A stretch of DNA of 64,000 nucleotides from Pseudorhodoplanes sinuspersici (GTDB taxonomy: Bacteria > Pseudomonadota > Alphaproteobacteria > Rhizobiales > Xanthobacteraceae), in contig NZ_CP021112.1 of the NCBI RefSeq assembly GCF_002119765.1, positions 1,358,501-1,422,500 of the forward strand. Reading direction: 5' to 3'. The notes beneath the pieces were generated by a model. It saw only the letters and a list, made by a program, of their open reading frames with translations, did no database searches and had not been told where the DNA came from. The first letter of the stretch is position 1. The number at the start of each line of letters is the position of its first letter. The position numbers and the translations under genes were made by a program. This document shows, one piece after another, positions 34,827 to 42,863 of this stretch.

Positions 34827-35285
34827 ATGACACCGACCATCCACGCCTCTGCAGTCCTTTTTGGCCATCGCGGCATCCTGATTCGCGGGCCGTCCGGCTC
34901 CGGCAAATCGCGTCTGGCGCTGACCATCCTGCAGAATGCGGGCGCCGATTTTGCCCGCCTGGTCGGCGATGACCGCATCCATCTTGAAGCCGCCCATGGC
35001 CGTCTGCTCATGCGGCCGGCCAAGGCTCTGGAAGGCCTGATCGAAGTCAGAGGGATCGGAATCATCCGGCTGCCTTATGAGCCGGTGGCTGTGACTTCGC
35101 TTGTCATCGACCTCGATGCGCCGGGCGTGGTGCGTCTTCCACAGGAAACTGACCTTGACGCGAAGATCGAAGGCGTCGCCCTAGCGCGGCTTCCGGTCGC
35201 ACCCGGCGACGACCCGTTGGCTCTTCTCAGAGCCAATCTTCTCCCAAAAGCGCTGTCCGGCGGGCAAAACCTTACCTTAAGGTAA
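34827..35285 (+). CDS. hprK: HPr kinase/phosphorylase, short alphaproteobacterial type
   Basis: 152 aa, containing only the catalytic domain, as usual in this class (the Gram-positive enzyme has about 310 aa). Walker A is RGPSGSGKSRLALT near residues 20-33, followed by LVGDDRIHLEA and the HprK signature region EVRGIGIIRLPYEP. It phosphorylates HPr on a serine and links carbon and nitrogen status to the incomplete sugar PTS. It lies directly downstream of chvG and upstream of EIIA and HPr genes. Confidence 0.95.
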   Translation: MTPTIHASAVLFGHRGILIRGPSGSGKSRLALTILQNAGADFARLVGDDRIHLEAAHGRLLMRPAKALEGLIEVRGIGIIRLPYEPVAVTSLVIDLDAPGVVRLPQETDLDAKIEGVALARLPVAPGDDPLALLRANLLPKALSGGQNLTLR

Positions 35286-35446
35286 CTTCGAGCCACTCGA
35301 AAAAAGAGGGTGGCTTTCCTATTTCCTGCGATGCAACATGCATCCCGAAATGCCCGGGCGGGCCTTGCAATGGGTTTTCGGATGGTCAAGATGAGCGCCC
35401 TTTCGTGCGGCGCCCGCGTAGCTAACTGCGCCCGCCGGAGTCCTTG

Positions 35447-35848
35447 ATGATCGGCCTAGTTCTTGTCACTCACGGTCGCCTGGCCGTGGAATTCCGCTCG
35501 GCGCTGGAGCATGTCGTCGGTCCGCAGAAGCAGATCGAAGCCATAACCATCGGCCCTGACGATGACGTCGAGCAGCGACGCAAAGACATTATCGAAGCGG
35601 TAAAGCGCGTCGATGGTGGCGATGGCGTTGCCATCCTGACCGACATGTTCGGCGGCACTCCGTCGAACCTCGCCATTTCCTGCATGAGCCAGCCCAAGGT
35701 CGAAGTGGTGGCGGGTATCAACCTGCCGATGCTGGTGAAGCTTGCGAAGGTGCGCGGCGACATGCCCTTGTCGGAAGCCGTTTCCGCCGCCCAGGACGCG
35801 GGGCGCAAATACGTCACCATTGCCAGCCGTGTGCTCGCCGGAAAATGA
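35447..35848 (+). CDS. manX: PTS EIIA component, mannose/fructose family
   Basis: 133 aa from ATG 35447, with GGAG eight bases upstream; a TTG three bases earlier is also in frame. The phospho-acceptor His is in LVLVTHGRLA near residue 9. ILTDMFGGTPSNLAISCM is the family signature. No EIIB or EIIC is nearby, so this is the regulatory PTS of alphaproteobacteria, not a sugar importer. Its stop overlaps the ptsH start by four bases (ATGA). Confidence 0.93.
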   Translation: MIGLVLVTHGRLAVEFRSALEHVVGPQKQIEAITIGPDDDVEQRRKDIIEAVKRVDGGDGVAILTDMFGGTPSNLAISCMSQPKVEVVAGINLPMLVKLAKVRGDMPLSEAVSAAQDAGRKYVTIASRVLAGK

Positions 35849-36129
35849 AGACCGACGGGGCGATCATCCGCGAGCTCTGCATCTGCAACAAGAAGGGTCT
35901 GCACGCCCGCGCCTCGGCGAAATTCGTGCAGACGGTCGAGCGTTTTGATGCCGATGTGAAAGTGACCCGCGGCAGCGAAACGGTGGGCGGCACCTCGATC
36001 ATGGGCCTGATGATGCTGGCCGCAGGGCCGGGCTCAACCATCACGGTCGAAGCCAGCGGCAAGGAAGCCGCCGACGTGCTCGATGCGATTGAAAGCCTGA
36101 TCAGCGGCCGCTTCGACGAAGACGATTGA
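35845..36129 (+). CDS. ptsH: Phosphocarrier protein HPr
   Basis: 94 aa. The phosphohistidine lies in NKKGLHARASAKFV (His about 20). The regulatory serine region is GGTSIMGLMMLAAGPG, the target of HprK. It is translationally coupled to the EIIA gene by ATGA. A short acidic tail (SGRFDEDD) ends it. Acts in the cytoplasm as phosphoryl carrier from PtsP to EIIA. Confidence 0.95.
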   Translation: MKTDGAIIRELCICNKKGLHARASAKFVQTVERFDADVKVTRGSETVGGTSIMGLMMLAAGPGSTITVEASGKEAADVLDAIESLISGRFDEDD

Positions 36130-36182
36130 TCCTCCCGACACGCGCGTTGAGACACCCCTAAGCCGCGTCTGCTACGCCAAGG

Positions 36183-36215
36183 AATGAAGCCCCCGACCAT
36201 GTCGGGGGCTTCATT
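36183..36215. terminator. Bidirectional terminator between ptsH and the hydrolase gene
   Basis: Perfect stem atgaagcccccgac / gtcgggggcttcat with a 3-base loop. T-rich sequence (tgttact) follows on the plus strand and TTCC on the minus strand. It lies two bases before the minus-strand hydrolase stop. Confidence 0.7.
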
Positions 36216-36216
36216 G

Positions 36217-36975
36217 TTACTTCGACAGATCTTTCGCAGCCTCGTCGATGAGGTTCGCAACCGCGGCGGGTTGCGACATGAAGACGGCGTGGCTCGCCTT
36301 GACCTCCACCGGCTTGCTGCCGGCGCGCTTGGCCATGAAGCGCATCAGATCGGGGTTGATCGCGCGATCGTCGGTCGCAATCAGGGCCCAACTCTTCCTG
36401 GTCTTCCAGCCCGGTTGCTTGATCTTGGTTTCGAAGGCCGCCTTGGCCGGGAAGACTTGCGAATGCGCCATGAATTCGGCGTCAGCCTTCGGCACGTCGG
36501 CCGCAAAGTCGGCGGCATAGACCTTCGGGTCGAGATACAGGAAGTTGTCGGAGGTTGCCGAAATGCCTTTGGTCGCAGGCGCGATTTTGCTGGCAAGGTC
36601 CAACAGCGTTTCGCCCGCGTCGGGTTGAAATGCCGCGATATAGACGAGGCCGGCCACATTGTCGGCATTGCCCGCTTCGGTGATGATCATGCCGCCATAG
36701 CTGTGCCCGACGAGAACGGACGGGCCATCCTGCAGATCGAGAATGCGCTTTGTCGCTTCGACGTCGGCCTGCAACGAGGTCATCGGCGGCTGCACGACCG
36801 TGACTTTGTATCCCTTGGCCGTCAGGAGATCGAACACCTTGCGCCATCCCGAACCGTCGGCCAGCGCACCATGCACAATCACCACGTTTTTGATCTGGGC
36901 AGCGCGGGCCGGAATAACGAAGGCAGATGCGAGCAACATGGTGCTGGCGAGAAGCAGGGAGATCTGGGTTCGCAT
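36217..36975 (-). CDS. Secreted alpha/beta hydrolase
   Basis: 252 aa with signal peptide ISLLLASTMLLASAFVIPARA. Catalytic triad candidates: nucleophile Ser in VLVGHSYGGMII near residue 92, Asp in ALIATDDRAINPDLM, His in KASHAVFMS. The oxyanion region is VIVHGALADGSGWR. Similar proteins are annotated as salicylate esterase/MhqD-like alpha/beta hydrolases; the substrate is unknown. The divergent Lrp-type gene, 174 bases away in an AT-rich gap, is a plausible regulator. Confidence 0.87.
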   Translation of the reverse strand: MRTQISLLLASTMLLASAFVIPARAAQIKNVVIVHGALADGSGWRKVFDLLTAKGYKVTVVQPPMTSLQADVEATKRILDLQDGPSVLVGHSYGGMIITEAGNADNVAGLVYIAAFQPDAGETLLDLASKIAPATKGISATSDNFLYLDPKVYAADFAADVPKADAEFMAHSQVFPAKAAFETKIKQPGWKTRKSWALIATDDRAINPDLMRFMAKRAGSKPVEVKASHAVFMSQPAAVANLIDEAAKDLSK

Positions 36976-37149
36976 GACGCAATATCCTTTCGAGTAGGTT
37001 TGATTTGGCTGCCGCGGCGAAGTCCGTCGACGGGGCGGGCTGTTACGTCAAAACAGACGAAAGGTGCTCTCTAAGTTGTCTCCGTAAGTTATTGGATTCT
37101 CACATCATTACCAATATACTGCAATTTCTGGATCGTTTTTGGATCAAAA
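36976..37149. promoter_or_regulatory. AT-rich divergent control region of hydrolase and Lrp genes
   Basis: Noticeably AT-rich near 37080-37149, unlike the surrounding coding DNA, with A/T tracts typical of Lrp-family binding sites. Both genes must be transcribed outward from here. No sharp consensus site was picked out. Confidence 0.45.
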
Positions 37150-37626
37150 ATGGAAGAATCTCTCACACCGGGTTTGGACCGAATTGATTTGAAAATTCTG
37201 CGCGCGCTTCAGGCTGATGGGCGGATGACAAACGCGGAGCTTGCCGTACGCGTGAACGTCAGCGCCGCCACCTGCCACCGACGGACGCAGCGGCTGTTCG
37301 ACGAGGGTTACATCACCGGTGTTCGGGCAGAGATCACGCCCGCCGCGGTGGGCTTGGGTGAACTCGTCATGGTCGGTGTCGTGCTGGACCGTTCAACACC
37401 GGACAGCTTTGCAGCCTTTGAAAACGCCGTGGCCCAGATGAAAGACGTGCTCGACTGCAATCTCGTCGCGGGAGATTTCGATTACCTTCTGAAAATCCGC
37501 GTTCGGGATATGGCCGATTTCAACAAGCTGCATGGCGAGAAGCTCATCGCGCTTCCCGGTGTCAGACAAACCCGGACCTTCTTTGTGATGAAGCAGGTCA
37601 AGGAAAATGCGCGCCTGCCTTTTTGA
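37150..37626 (+). CDS. Lrp/AsnC family transcriptional regulator
   Basis: 158 aa. N-terminal helix-turn-helix: LDRIDLKILRALQADGRMTN, AELAVRVNVSAATCHRRTQRL (residues about 28-48; recognition helix SAATCHRRTQRL). The C-terminal RAM/AsnC ligand domain has LVAGDFDYLLKIRVRDMADF and ends LPGVRQTRTFFVMKQVK. It is divergent from the hydrolase gene and probably controls it and itself, as is usual for such pairs. Confidence 0.92.
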   Translation: MEESLTPGLDRIDLKILRALQADGRMTNAELAVRVNVSAATCHRRTQRLFDEGYITGVRAEITPAAVGLGELVMVGVVLDRSTPDSFAAFENAVAQMKDVLDCNLVAGDFDYLLKIRVRDMADFNKLHGEKLIALPGVRQTRTFFVMKQVKENARLPF

Positions 37627-37656
37627 TTCGCGATCAAATCTCAGCGCACGCGCATG

Positions 37657-38346
37657 TCAGGCATACGCCACCCAGCCGCGCCAGGTGAAGGCCGCGTAAA
37701 ACAAGCTGACATCGGTAAATCCGGCCTCGCGCAGGATTGCTTCGTCCTGTTCCGGGCTCAGCATATCGAGATGCGCTTCAACCTTGGTCAGCATGGCCTT
37801 CGCGCTGTCGCGATCGACACCCGATGCGACGGCGAACGCCGCATAACGCGACAGCCAGATCGCACGTTCGTCCTTGCCTTGCGGAAAGCTGCTGTGCGCG
37901 GCGACGAACGGCGCGCCGGGTTTGAGACGACGCCGGATTTCCCGCGTCGTGCGCAGCCTTTCCTCAAACCCAAGAAAATGCAGCGTCAGCAGACAGGTCG
38001 CAGCATCAAACGGCCCGTCCGGCGCAATGTCGATGATGCCTTCATGCAGGCGCACACGCATTGCATGCACACCGACCGTCCTCTGCGCAAGCGCGAGCAT
38101 TTCGGGCGCAGGATCGACTCCGTCGAACGTCCAGCCCGCATGCATGTCGGCCAGCGCTTTCAGCTCAAGCCCGCCGCCGGCGCCGAGCACAAGAACACGC
38201 GCATCTGTTGGCGCGCGCTCTGCAAGCAAAAGGCCGGTCATCGTGTGCATATCCGCGACGCCCGGCACGAAACGCCGCGGCCCTTCGGTATAGCGCGCGA
38301 CTGCTTCGGAATCGCGGAAGGGTGCCAGAAGTTCGCTCACACTCAT
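37657..38346 (-). CDS. Class I SAM-dependent methyltransferase, in operon with Rrf2 regulator
   Basis: 229 aa. SAM motif I is VLVLGAGGGLELKALA near residue 52, followed by FDGVDPAPEMLALA, CLLTLHFLGFEERL and LKPGAPFVAAHS. The start ATG overlaps the stop of the Rrf2 gene by four bases (ATGA), so the two are translated together. It belongs to the same broad superfamily as the enzyme at 11968, whose start carries the same operator. Substrate unknown. Confidence 0.87.
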   Translation of the reverse strand: MSVSELLAPFRDSEAVARYTEGPRRFVPGVADMHTMTGLLLAERAPTDARVLVLGAGGGLELKALADMHAGWTFDGVDPAPEMLALAQRTVGVHAMRVRLHEGIIDIAPDGPFDAATCLLTLHFLGFEERLRTTREIRRRLKPGAPFVAAHSSFPQGKDERAIWLSRYAAFAVASGVDRDSAKAMLTKVEAHLDMLSPEQDEAILREAGFTDVSLFYAAFTWRGWVAYA

Positions 38347-38804
38347 GATGCCTTGTGCTCCATTGCCTGCGTTGCGCCACGGGCCACGAGACGCTGGTGA
38401 AAGTCGGCGCTCAAAGCCGCCAGCGTCACGTCACCGAGCCGTGACAAGAGAAGCGTCTCCGCTTCGCGGAAGGCCTGATCGAGAGATGCGTTCACCGCCT
38501 GCTCAACGAGACATTCGGGGTTGTCTGTTCGGTGACCGATGGCCAGCAGGGACGGGCAGCCGAGAGCGGTATAGACGTCACGCAGGGTGACCTGTGACAG
38601 GTCGCAGGCGATCGTCCACCCGCCGCCATGTCCTTTCTCTGAGCGCACATAGCCCTGCTCCCGCAGGCCGGCCATGATTCGCCGCACCACGACCGGATTG
38701 GTGCCCATCACCTGCGCGAGCTTCTCGGATGTCACCGGGCCATCCATCTCCGCCATGTGCAGCAGGACGTGGAGCACGCCCGACAATCGGCTGTCGTATT
38801 TCAT
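38343..38804 (-). CDS. Rrf2 family transcriptional regulator
   Basis: 153 aa from ATG 38804; a longer frame to 38900 runs through the operator and is not used. The winged helix has LSGVLHVLLHMAEMDGPVTS, EKLAQVMGTNPVVVRRIMAG and the wing KGHGGGWTIACDLSQVTL. One Cys (NPECLVEQAV) is present, so an Fe-S cluster of the IscR/NsrR three-Cys type is unlikely; it resembles YwnA/ cluster-free Rrf2 proteins. The palindrome at its own start predicts autoregulation. The methyltransferase gene follows in the same operon. Confidence 0.92.
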   Translation of the reverse strand: MKYDSRLSGVLHVLLHMAEMDGPVTSEKLAQVMGTNPVVVRRIMAGLREQGYVRSEKGHGGGWTIACDLSQVTLRDVYTALGCPSLLAIGHRTDNPECLVEQAVNASLDQAFREAETLLLSRLGDVTLAALSADFHQRLVARGATQAMEHKAS

Positions 38805-38824
38805 GTAACTACATATGTTACATG
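38802..38824 (-). promoter_or_regulatory. Perfect inverted-repeat operator at the Rrf2 gene start
   Basis: catgtaac-tacatat-gttacatg: perfect 8-bp arms, 7-base spacer. The ATG of the gene is the last three bases of the repeat when read on the minus strand. The site at 11948-11970 has identical geometry, with six of eight matching bases in the left arm. Confidence 0.75.
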
Positions 38825-38898
38825 ATCGCGCAGCCGTCAAGAGGCTCTGGCGGTTTGGCCGCTCAAGAAAAGTCGCGCTCCGCCTCTCTGGAACGCAC

Positions 38899-38950
38899 AT
38901 AAAGAAATCTTTATATCGTTATTGCGGGCGGGGTGCCTCCCTGCTATAGG
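38899..38950 (+). promoter_or_regulatory. ahcY promoter with upstream palindromic operator
   Basis: Perfect palindrome ataaaga-aa-tctttat (38899-38914) lies just before a sigma70-like promoter TTGCGG-N17-TATAGG (38922-38950). The palindrome resembles sites I recall for ArsR-type S-adenosylhomocysteine regulators of methyl-cycle genes. A hairpin gcggtgc/gcaccgc follows in the roughly 80-base leader. Confidence 0.6.
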
Positions 38951-39035
38951 CTCCGTTGGACAGCGGTGCCCTCAAGAAGGCGCACCGCGATCGTTTTTCC
39001 ACCCATTTACCGACCGCGAGCGTCAAGGGAGCGTC

Positions 39036-40469
39036 ATGACCGCAGCCACCGCCAAGAAGGCCGAATTTACCGATTACATCGTTGCCGATATCGGCCTTGC
39101 TGAATTCGGCCGCAAGGAAATCTCGCTGGCCGAGACCGAGATGCCGGGCCTGATGGCCACGCGTGAGGAATACGGCCCGAAGCAGCCGCTCAAGGGCGCA
39201 CGCATTGCCGGCTCGCTGCACATGACAATCCAGACCGCCGTTCTGATCGAGACCTTGGCGGCGCTCGGTGCCGACATCCGCTGGGTGTCGTGCAACATCT
39301 ATTCGACGCAGGACCACGCCGCAGCGGCCATCGCCGCAGCCGGCATTCCGGTGTTCGCGGTGAAGGGCGAGAGCCTGAAGGATTACTGGGATTACACCGC
39401 CAAACTGTTCGACTGGCACGGCGGCGGTCATCCGAACATGATCCTCGATGACGGCGGCGACGCCACCATGTATGTCCATCTCGGCCTGCGCGCCGAGAAG
39501 GGCGACACCGCGTTCCTCGACAAGCCGGGCTCGGAAGAAGAGGAAGTGTTCTTCGCGCTGCTCAAGAAGCAGCTGAAGGAAAAGCCGAAGGGCTACTTCC
39601 AGGCGATCGCCGACAGCATCAAGGGCGTCTCGGAAGAGACCACCACCGGCGTGCATCGTCTCTACGACATGCAGAAGGCCGGCACGCTGCTGTGGCCTGC
39701 CATCAACGTTAACGACTCGGTGACGAAGTCGAAATTCGACAACCTCTATGGCTGCCGTGAATCGCTGGTCGACGGCATCCGCCGCGGCACCGACGTCATG
39801 ATGTCGGGCAAGGTCGCGATGGTGGCCGGCTTCGGCGACGTTGGTAAAGGTTCGGCGGCGTCGCTACGCCAGGCCGGCTGCCGCGTGCTGGTGTCCGAAA
39901 TCGATCCGATCTGCGCATTGCAGGCAGCGATGGAAGGCTACGAGGTCGTCACCGTCGAGGACGCGCTGCCGCGAGCCGACATCTACGTGACCGCGACCGG
40001 CAACAAGGACATCCTCACCGTCGATCACATGCGCCGCATGAAGGATCGCGCCATCGTCTGCAACATTGGCCACTTCGACAATGAGATTCAGGTTGCAGGC
40101 CTGAAGAACATGAAGTGGACCAACATCAAGCCGCAGGTCGACGAGATCGAATTCCCGAAGGGCAACCGCATCATCTTGTTGTCGGAAGGCCGCCTGGTGA
40201 ATCTCGGCAACGCCATGGGTCACCCGAGCTTCGTGATGTCGGCATCCTTCACCAACCAGACGCTGGCGCAGATCGAACTCTACGCCAACAACAAGGACGG
40301 CAAGTACAAGAAGGAAGTCTACGTTCTTCCGAAGTCGCTTGACGAGAAGGTCGCGCGGCTGCATCTCGCCAAGATCGGCGTCAAGCTCACCGAGTTGAGC
40401 AAGGATCAGGCCGATTACATCGGCGTGAAGCAAGAAGGCCCGTACAAGTCGGACCACTATCGGTATTGA
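39036..40469 (+). CDS. ahcY: Adenosylhomocysteinase
   Basis: Hydrolyses S-adenosylhomocysteine to adenosine and homocysteine, clearing the product inhibitor of methyltransferases. 477 aa from ATG 39036, with AAGGGAG eight bases upstream. The NAD-binding region is [20 protein letters not shown] near residue 254. Substrate motifs are [16 protein letters not shown] and [13 protein letters not shown], and the C-terminus [14 protein letters not shown]...SDHYRY is typical. The insertion of about 40 residues usual in bacterial forms ([14 protein letters not shown] region) is present. Confidence 0.97.
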   Translation: MTAATAKKAEFTDYIVADIGLAEFGRKEISLAETEMPGLMATREEYGPKQPLKGARIAGSLHMTIQTAVLIETLAALGADIRWVSCNIYSTQDHAAAAIAAAGIPVFAVKGESLKDYWDYTAKLFDWHGGGHPNMILDDGGDATMYVHLGLRAEKGDTAFLDKPGSEEEEVFFALLKKQLKEKPKGYFQAIADSIKGVSEETTTGVHRLYDMQKAGTLLWPAINVNDSVTKSKFDNLYGCRESLVDGIRRGTDVMMSGKVAMVAGFGDVGKGSAASLRQAGCRVLVSEIDPICALQAAMEGYEVVTVEDALPRADIYVTATGNKDILTVDHMRRMKDRAIVCNIGHFDNEIQVAGLKNMKWTNIKPQVDEIEFPKGNRIILLSEGRLVNLGNAMGHPSFVMSASFTNQTLAQIELYANNKDGKYKKEVYVLPKSLDEKVARLHLAKIGVKLTELSKDQADYIGVKQEGPYKSDHYRY

Positions 40470-40481
40470 TCACACAATGAG

Positions 40482-40552
40482 CCGCTCGTCCCCGCGAAAG
40501 CGGGGACCCGGAAAACAACAGACTGGATTCCTGCTTTCGCGGGAATGTGCGA
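40482..40552. repeat. Palindromic repeat, family A
   Basis: Begins ccgctcgtccccgcgaaagc and ends ctttcgcgggaatg; 71 bp as in the copy at 1526-1596. It lies directly after ahcY and before its terminator. Confidence 0.85.
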
Positions 40553-40565
40553 AGAAAAGCCACTG

Positions 40566-40602
40566 CCAATGGCCGGGCGCCTCGCCCGGCCATTTCATTT
40601 TC
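40566..40602 (+). terminator. Rho-independent terminator of ahcY
   Basis: Stem aatggccgggcg / cgcccggccatt with loop cct, followed by tcattttc. It lies after the repeat and before the AhpD-like gene. Confidence 0.75.
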
Positions 40603-40665
40603 TGCGGTTGCGCTTGCGTGATCTCTGCGGTCTGCTGCCCTCCATCACCAACAAGGAGGAAACCC

Positions 40666-41280
40666 ATGGATCAGCGAACTCGTCCGGCGCCACGCCTTGC
40701 TCCGCTACCTCCCGAGCACAGCCCGGATCTGAAGGAACAATTCGACGCCACGCAGAAGCGCATGGGATTTGTGCCGAACAGCATGCTCATCATGCAGCGC
40801 GACGCCAAGCTGACACGCGCCTATGCGGCGCTCTCCGGTGCGATCTGGAGTGCGGACAGCAAGGTCGATCTCAAGCTAAAACGGCTGATCTCGCATGTGG
40901 CCAGCCGCTCGGCCGGCTGCCGCTATTGCATGGCGCATACTGCCGAAGGGGCGTCGAAGCTCGGCGTCGAACAACAGAAACTCGACGAGGTCTGGAATTA
41001 TCAGACAAGCCCGCTTTACACGCCAGCCGAGCGCGCGGCGCTCGACGTTGCTGTTGCCGCCGGCTGCGTGCCGAACGCCGTGACAGACGACATGTTCCTC
41101 GAATTGCGCAAGCACTGGAGCGACGAGCAAGTGGTCGAGATCGTCGGCGTCATTGCGATGTTTGGTTTTCTCAATCGCTGGAACGATACGTTCGCGACGC
41201 CGCTGGAGGACGAGCCGCTGCATTTCGGCGAAACCCATCTCGCATCGCAAGGATGGGACGCCGGCAAGCATCTGCGCTGA
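40666..41280 (+). CDS. Carboxymuconolactone decarboxylase family / AhpD-like protein
   Basis: 204 aa from ATG 40666, with a strong aaggagg seven bases upstream. The AhpD-like redox motif is AGCRYCMAHTAEGASKLG (CxxC near residues 85-88 with following His). It continues ERAALDVAVAAGCVPNAVTD and VIAMFGFLNRWNDTFAT. AhpD-type proteins reduce peroxiredoxins or handle peroxides; the exact partner is not visible. The next gene starts 12 bases later on the same strand. Confidence 0.9.
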   Translation: MDQRTRPAPRLAPLPPEHSPDLKEQFDATQKRMGFVPNSMLIMQRDAKLTRAYAALSGAIWSADSKVDLKLKRLISHVASRSAGCRYCMAHTAEGASKLGVEQQKLDEVWNYQTSPLYTPAERAALDVAVAAGCVPNAVTDDMFLELRKHWSDEQVVEIVGVIAMFGFLNRWNDTFATPLEDEPLHFGETHLASQGWDAGKHLR

Positions 41281-41292
41281 CGGTCCTCGCGC

Positions 41293-42273
41293 ATGCGTTT
41301 CGCCGCGCTCGTGCTGTTGTCGGCTTTATGCGCGGGTGTCCCGTCGACCGAGGCCGTCAGTACGGAATGGCGTGCCGGGATCGTTCCTGCGCCCGGACCG
41401 GTGGGTGAGGTCGATTCCTTCGGCGGCGAAGCGCTGGTTACAATCGGCAAGGATCGATACCGGATCGCGACAGCCCCTTTGCGTCTTGAACCCGTAGCGG
41501 CGCCGCGCAAGCCGGTTGCCCCGGAGGGCGCGCTGCCCGATACGCGGATTGCGACCAGCCGCACCATTGCGCGTGCCTGGCTGGTCGAGCCGACCCGGCG
41601 CTACGCACATGGCGTGCTCGGCGATGCCATCGAGGCCGGCGGGCTGACGATCGAAAGCCGTGACGGCAATCGCAAAACACTGAAGCTCGGCTCCGATGCG
41701 GTTTTTGAGGATATCGAGCCACGCATCGCTACGATCGGCGGCATGGAGCGGATCGTCGTGGTGAAGTCCTATCTCGACCGTGGCTCCGCGATCGCCGTCA
41801 TCGACGCGGCTTCGGCGTCGGTCATTGGAGAAACGCCACCGATCGGGCGCGCCAGCGCGTGGCGCAACCCGGCCGGCATCGCCGATTACGACGGCGACGG
41901 CGCGACCGATATTGCGGCGGTGCGCCAGCCGCATGTCGTCGGCGGGCTGGAATTATGGTCGTGGCGCGATGGCAAGCTTGCCAAGACTGTTGAGGTGCCC
42001 GATGTGAGCAATCATGTCATCGGATCGCGCGCGATAAGAATGACTGCGACCGCGGATTTTGACGGCGATGGACGGCCTGACCTTGCCATTCCCGATTTCA
42101 GTCGCCGCACATTGCGCCTGATCGCCTTCGCTCCCTCGGTTCGCGATATCGCGCGTGTGGCACTTCCGGCCCGCATCGTCACGGATTTGGCGCTGGTCCG
42201 ATTGCGGGGCCGCCCCGCCATCCTGGCCGGACTGGAGAACGGACAACTTGTCCTGGTCGCTGAGCGGCCATGA
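41293..42273 (+). CDS. Exported protein with FG-GAP/VCBS-like repeats
   Basis: 326 aa, signal peptide RFAALVLLSALCAGVPS. Two calcium-binding-type loops, GIADYDGDGATDIAAVR and ATADFDGDGRPDLAIPD, mark FG-GAP/VCBS repeats of a beta-propeller-like fold in the second half. The first part (RYRIATAPLRLEP, HGVLGDAIEAGGL) is not familiar. Expected in the periplasm or outside the cell. Follows the AhpD-like gene closely and may be cotranscribed. Confidence 0.8.
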   Translation: MRFAALVLLSALCAGVPSTEAVSTEWRAGIVPAPGPVGEVDSFGGEALVTIGKDRYRIATAPLRLEPVAAPRKPVAPEGALPDTRIATSRTIARAWLVEPTRRYAHGVLGDAIEAGGLTIESRDGNRKTLKLGSDAVFEDIEPRIATIGGMERIVVVKSYLDRGSAIAVIDAASASVIGETPPIGRASAWRNPAGIADYDGDGATDIAAVRQPHVVGGLELWSWRDGKLAKTVEVPDVSNHVIGSRAIRMTATADFDGDGRPDLAIPDFSRRTLRLIAFAPSVRDIARVALPARIVTDLALVRLRGRPAILAGLENGQLVLVAERP

Positions 42274-42461
42274 TCTAACAAGTTTGTGATGTAACATTTC
42301 CATATCCTTGAACGAACTGCCCCGTATGCGCGGAGCGTCTGAAACGAAAATCCAGGAGCGACCCGCCTGATGCGCTCGGGCTTTCCGGGCGAGTCAATGT
42401 GAGCAACGCAACGTTGAGGTCGCCCGATCTCAACGGCACTCTTCATCAGTGGAACCTTATC

Positions 42462-42857
42462 ATGCTGAGCAAACGTAATCTTCTGGGCGCGCTGGGCCTT
42501 TGCCTGACGCTCAGTCTCGCCTCCGTTGCCTTTGCGCAGGACAAAAAGCCGTTCGACCGCGCGAACTTCGAAGCGGCACAAGCCGCGGGTAAGCCGATTT
42601 TGATCGACGTGAGCGCACCCTGGTGCCCAACCTGCAAAGCGCAGGCTCCGATCCTGTCGAGGCTGATGAGCGATCCTCGCTTCAAGGGCATGATTGCCTT
42701 CAGCATCGATTATGACTCGCAGAAGGATCTGCTGAGGACGTTCAACGTGCAGCGGCAGAGCACGCTGATCGTGTTCAAGGGCAAGCAGGAGGCCGGACGT
42801 TCGACCGGCGACACCAATCCAGCGTCGATTGAAGCGATGCTGGCCAAGGCGATCTAG
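42462..42857 (+). CDS. Periplasmic thioredoxin-like protein
   Basis: 131 aa from ATG 42462. Signal peptide LLGALGLCLTLSLASVAFAQ. Thioredoxin fold with active site SAPWCPTCKAQAP (CPTC) and cis-Pro-like loop VQRQSTLIVFKGKQEAGRS. It lies six bases before a CcdA-like membrane gene, which would supply electrons from the cytoplasm. Together they form a compact thiol-reducing relay. Confidence 0.9.
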   Translation: MLSKRNLLGALGLCLTLSLASVAFAQDKKPFDRANFEAAQAAGKPILIDVSAPWCPTCKAQAPILSRLMSDPRFKGMIAFSIDYDSQKDLLRTFNVQRQSTLIVFKGKQEAGRSTGDTNPASIEAMLAKAI

Positions 42858-42863
42858 CGCATC

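Noticed and set aside
38951-39035. S-adenosylhomocysteine riboswitch in the ahcY leader
   Set aside because: Only a simple hairpin (gcggtgc/gcaccgc) is visible; the conserved core I would expect is not there.
40545-41408. 287-codon frame overlapping the AhpD-like gene
   Set aside because: It is a shadow in another frame of the gene at 40666-41280, which has the ribosome site and conserved motifs.
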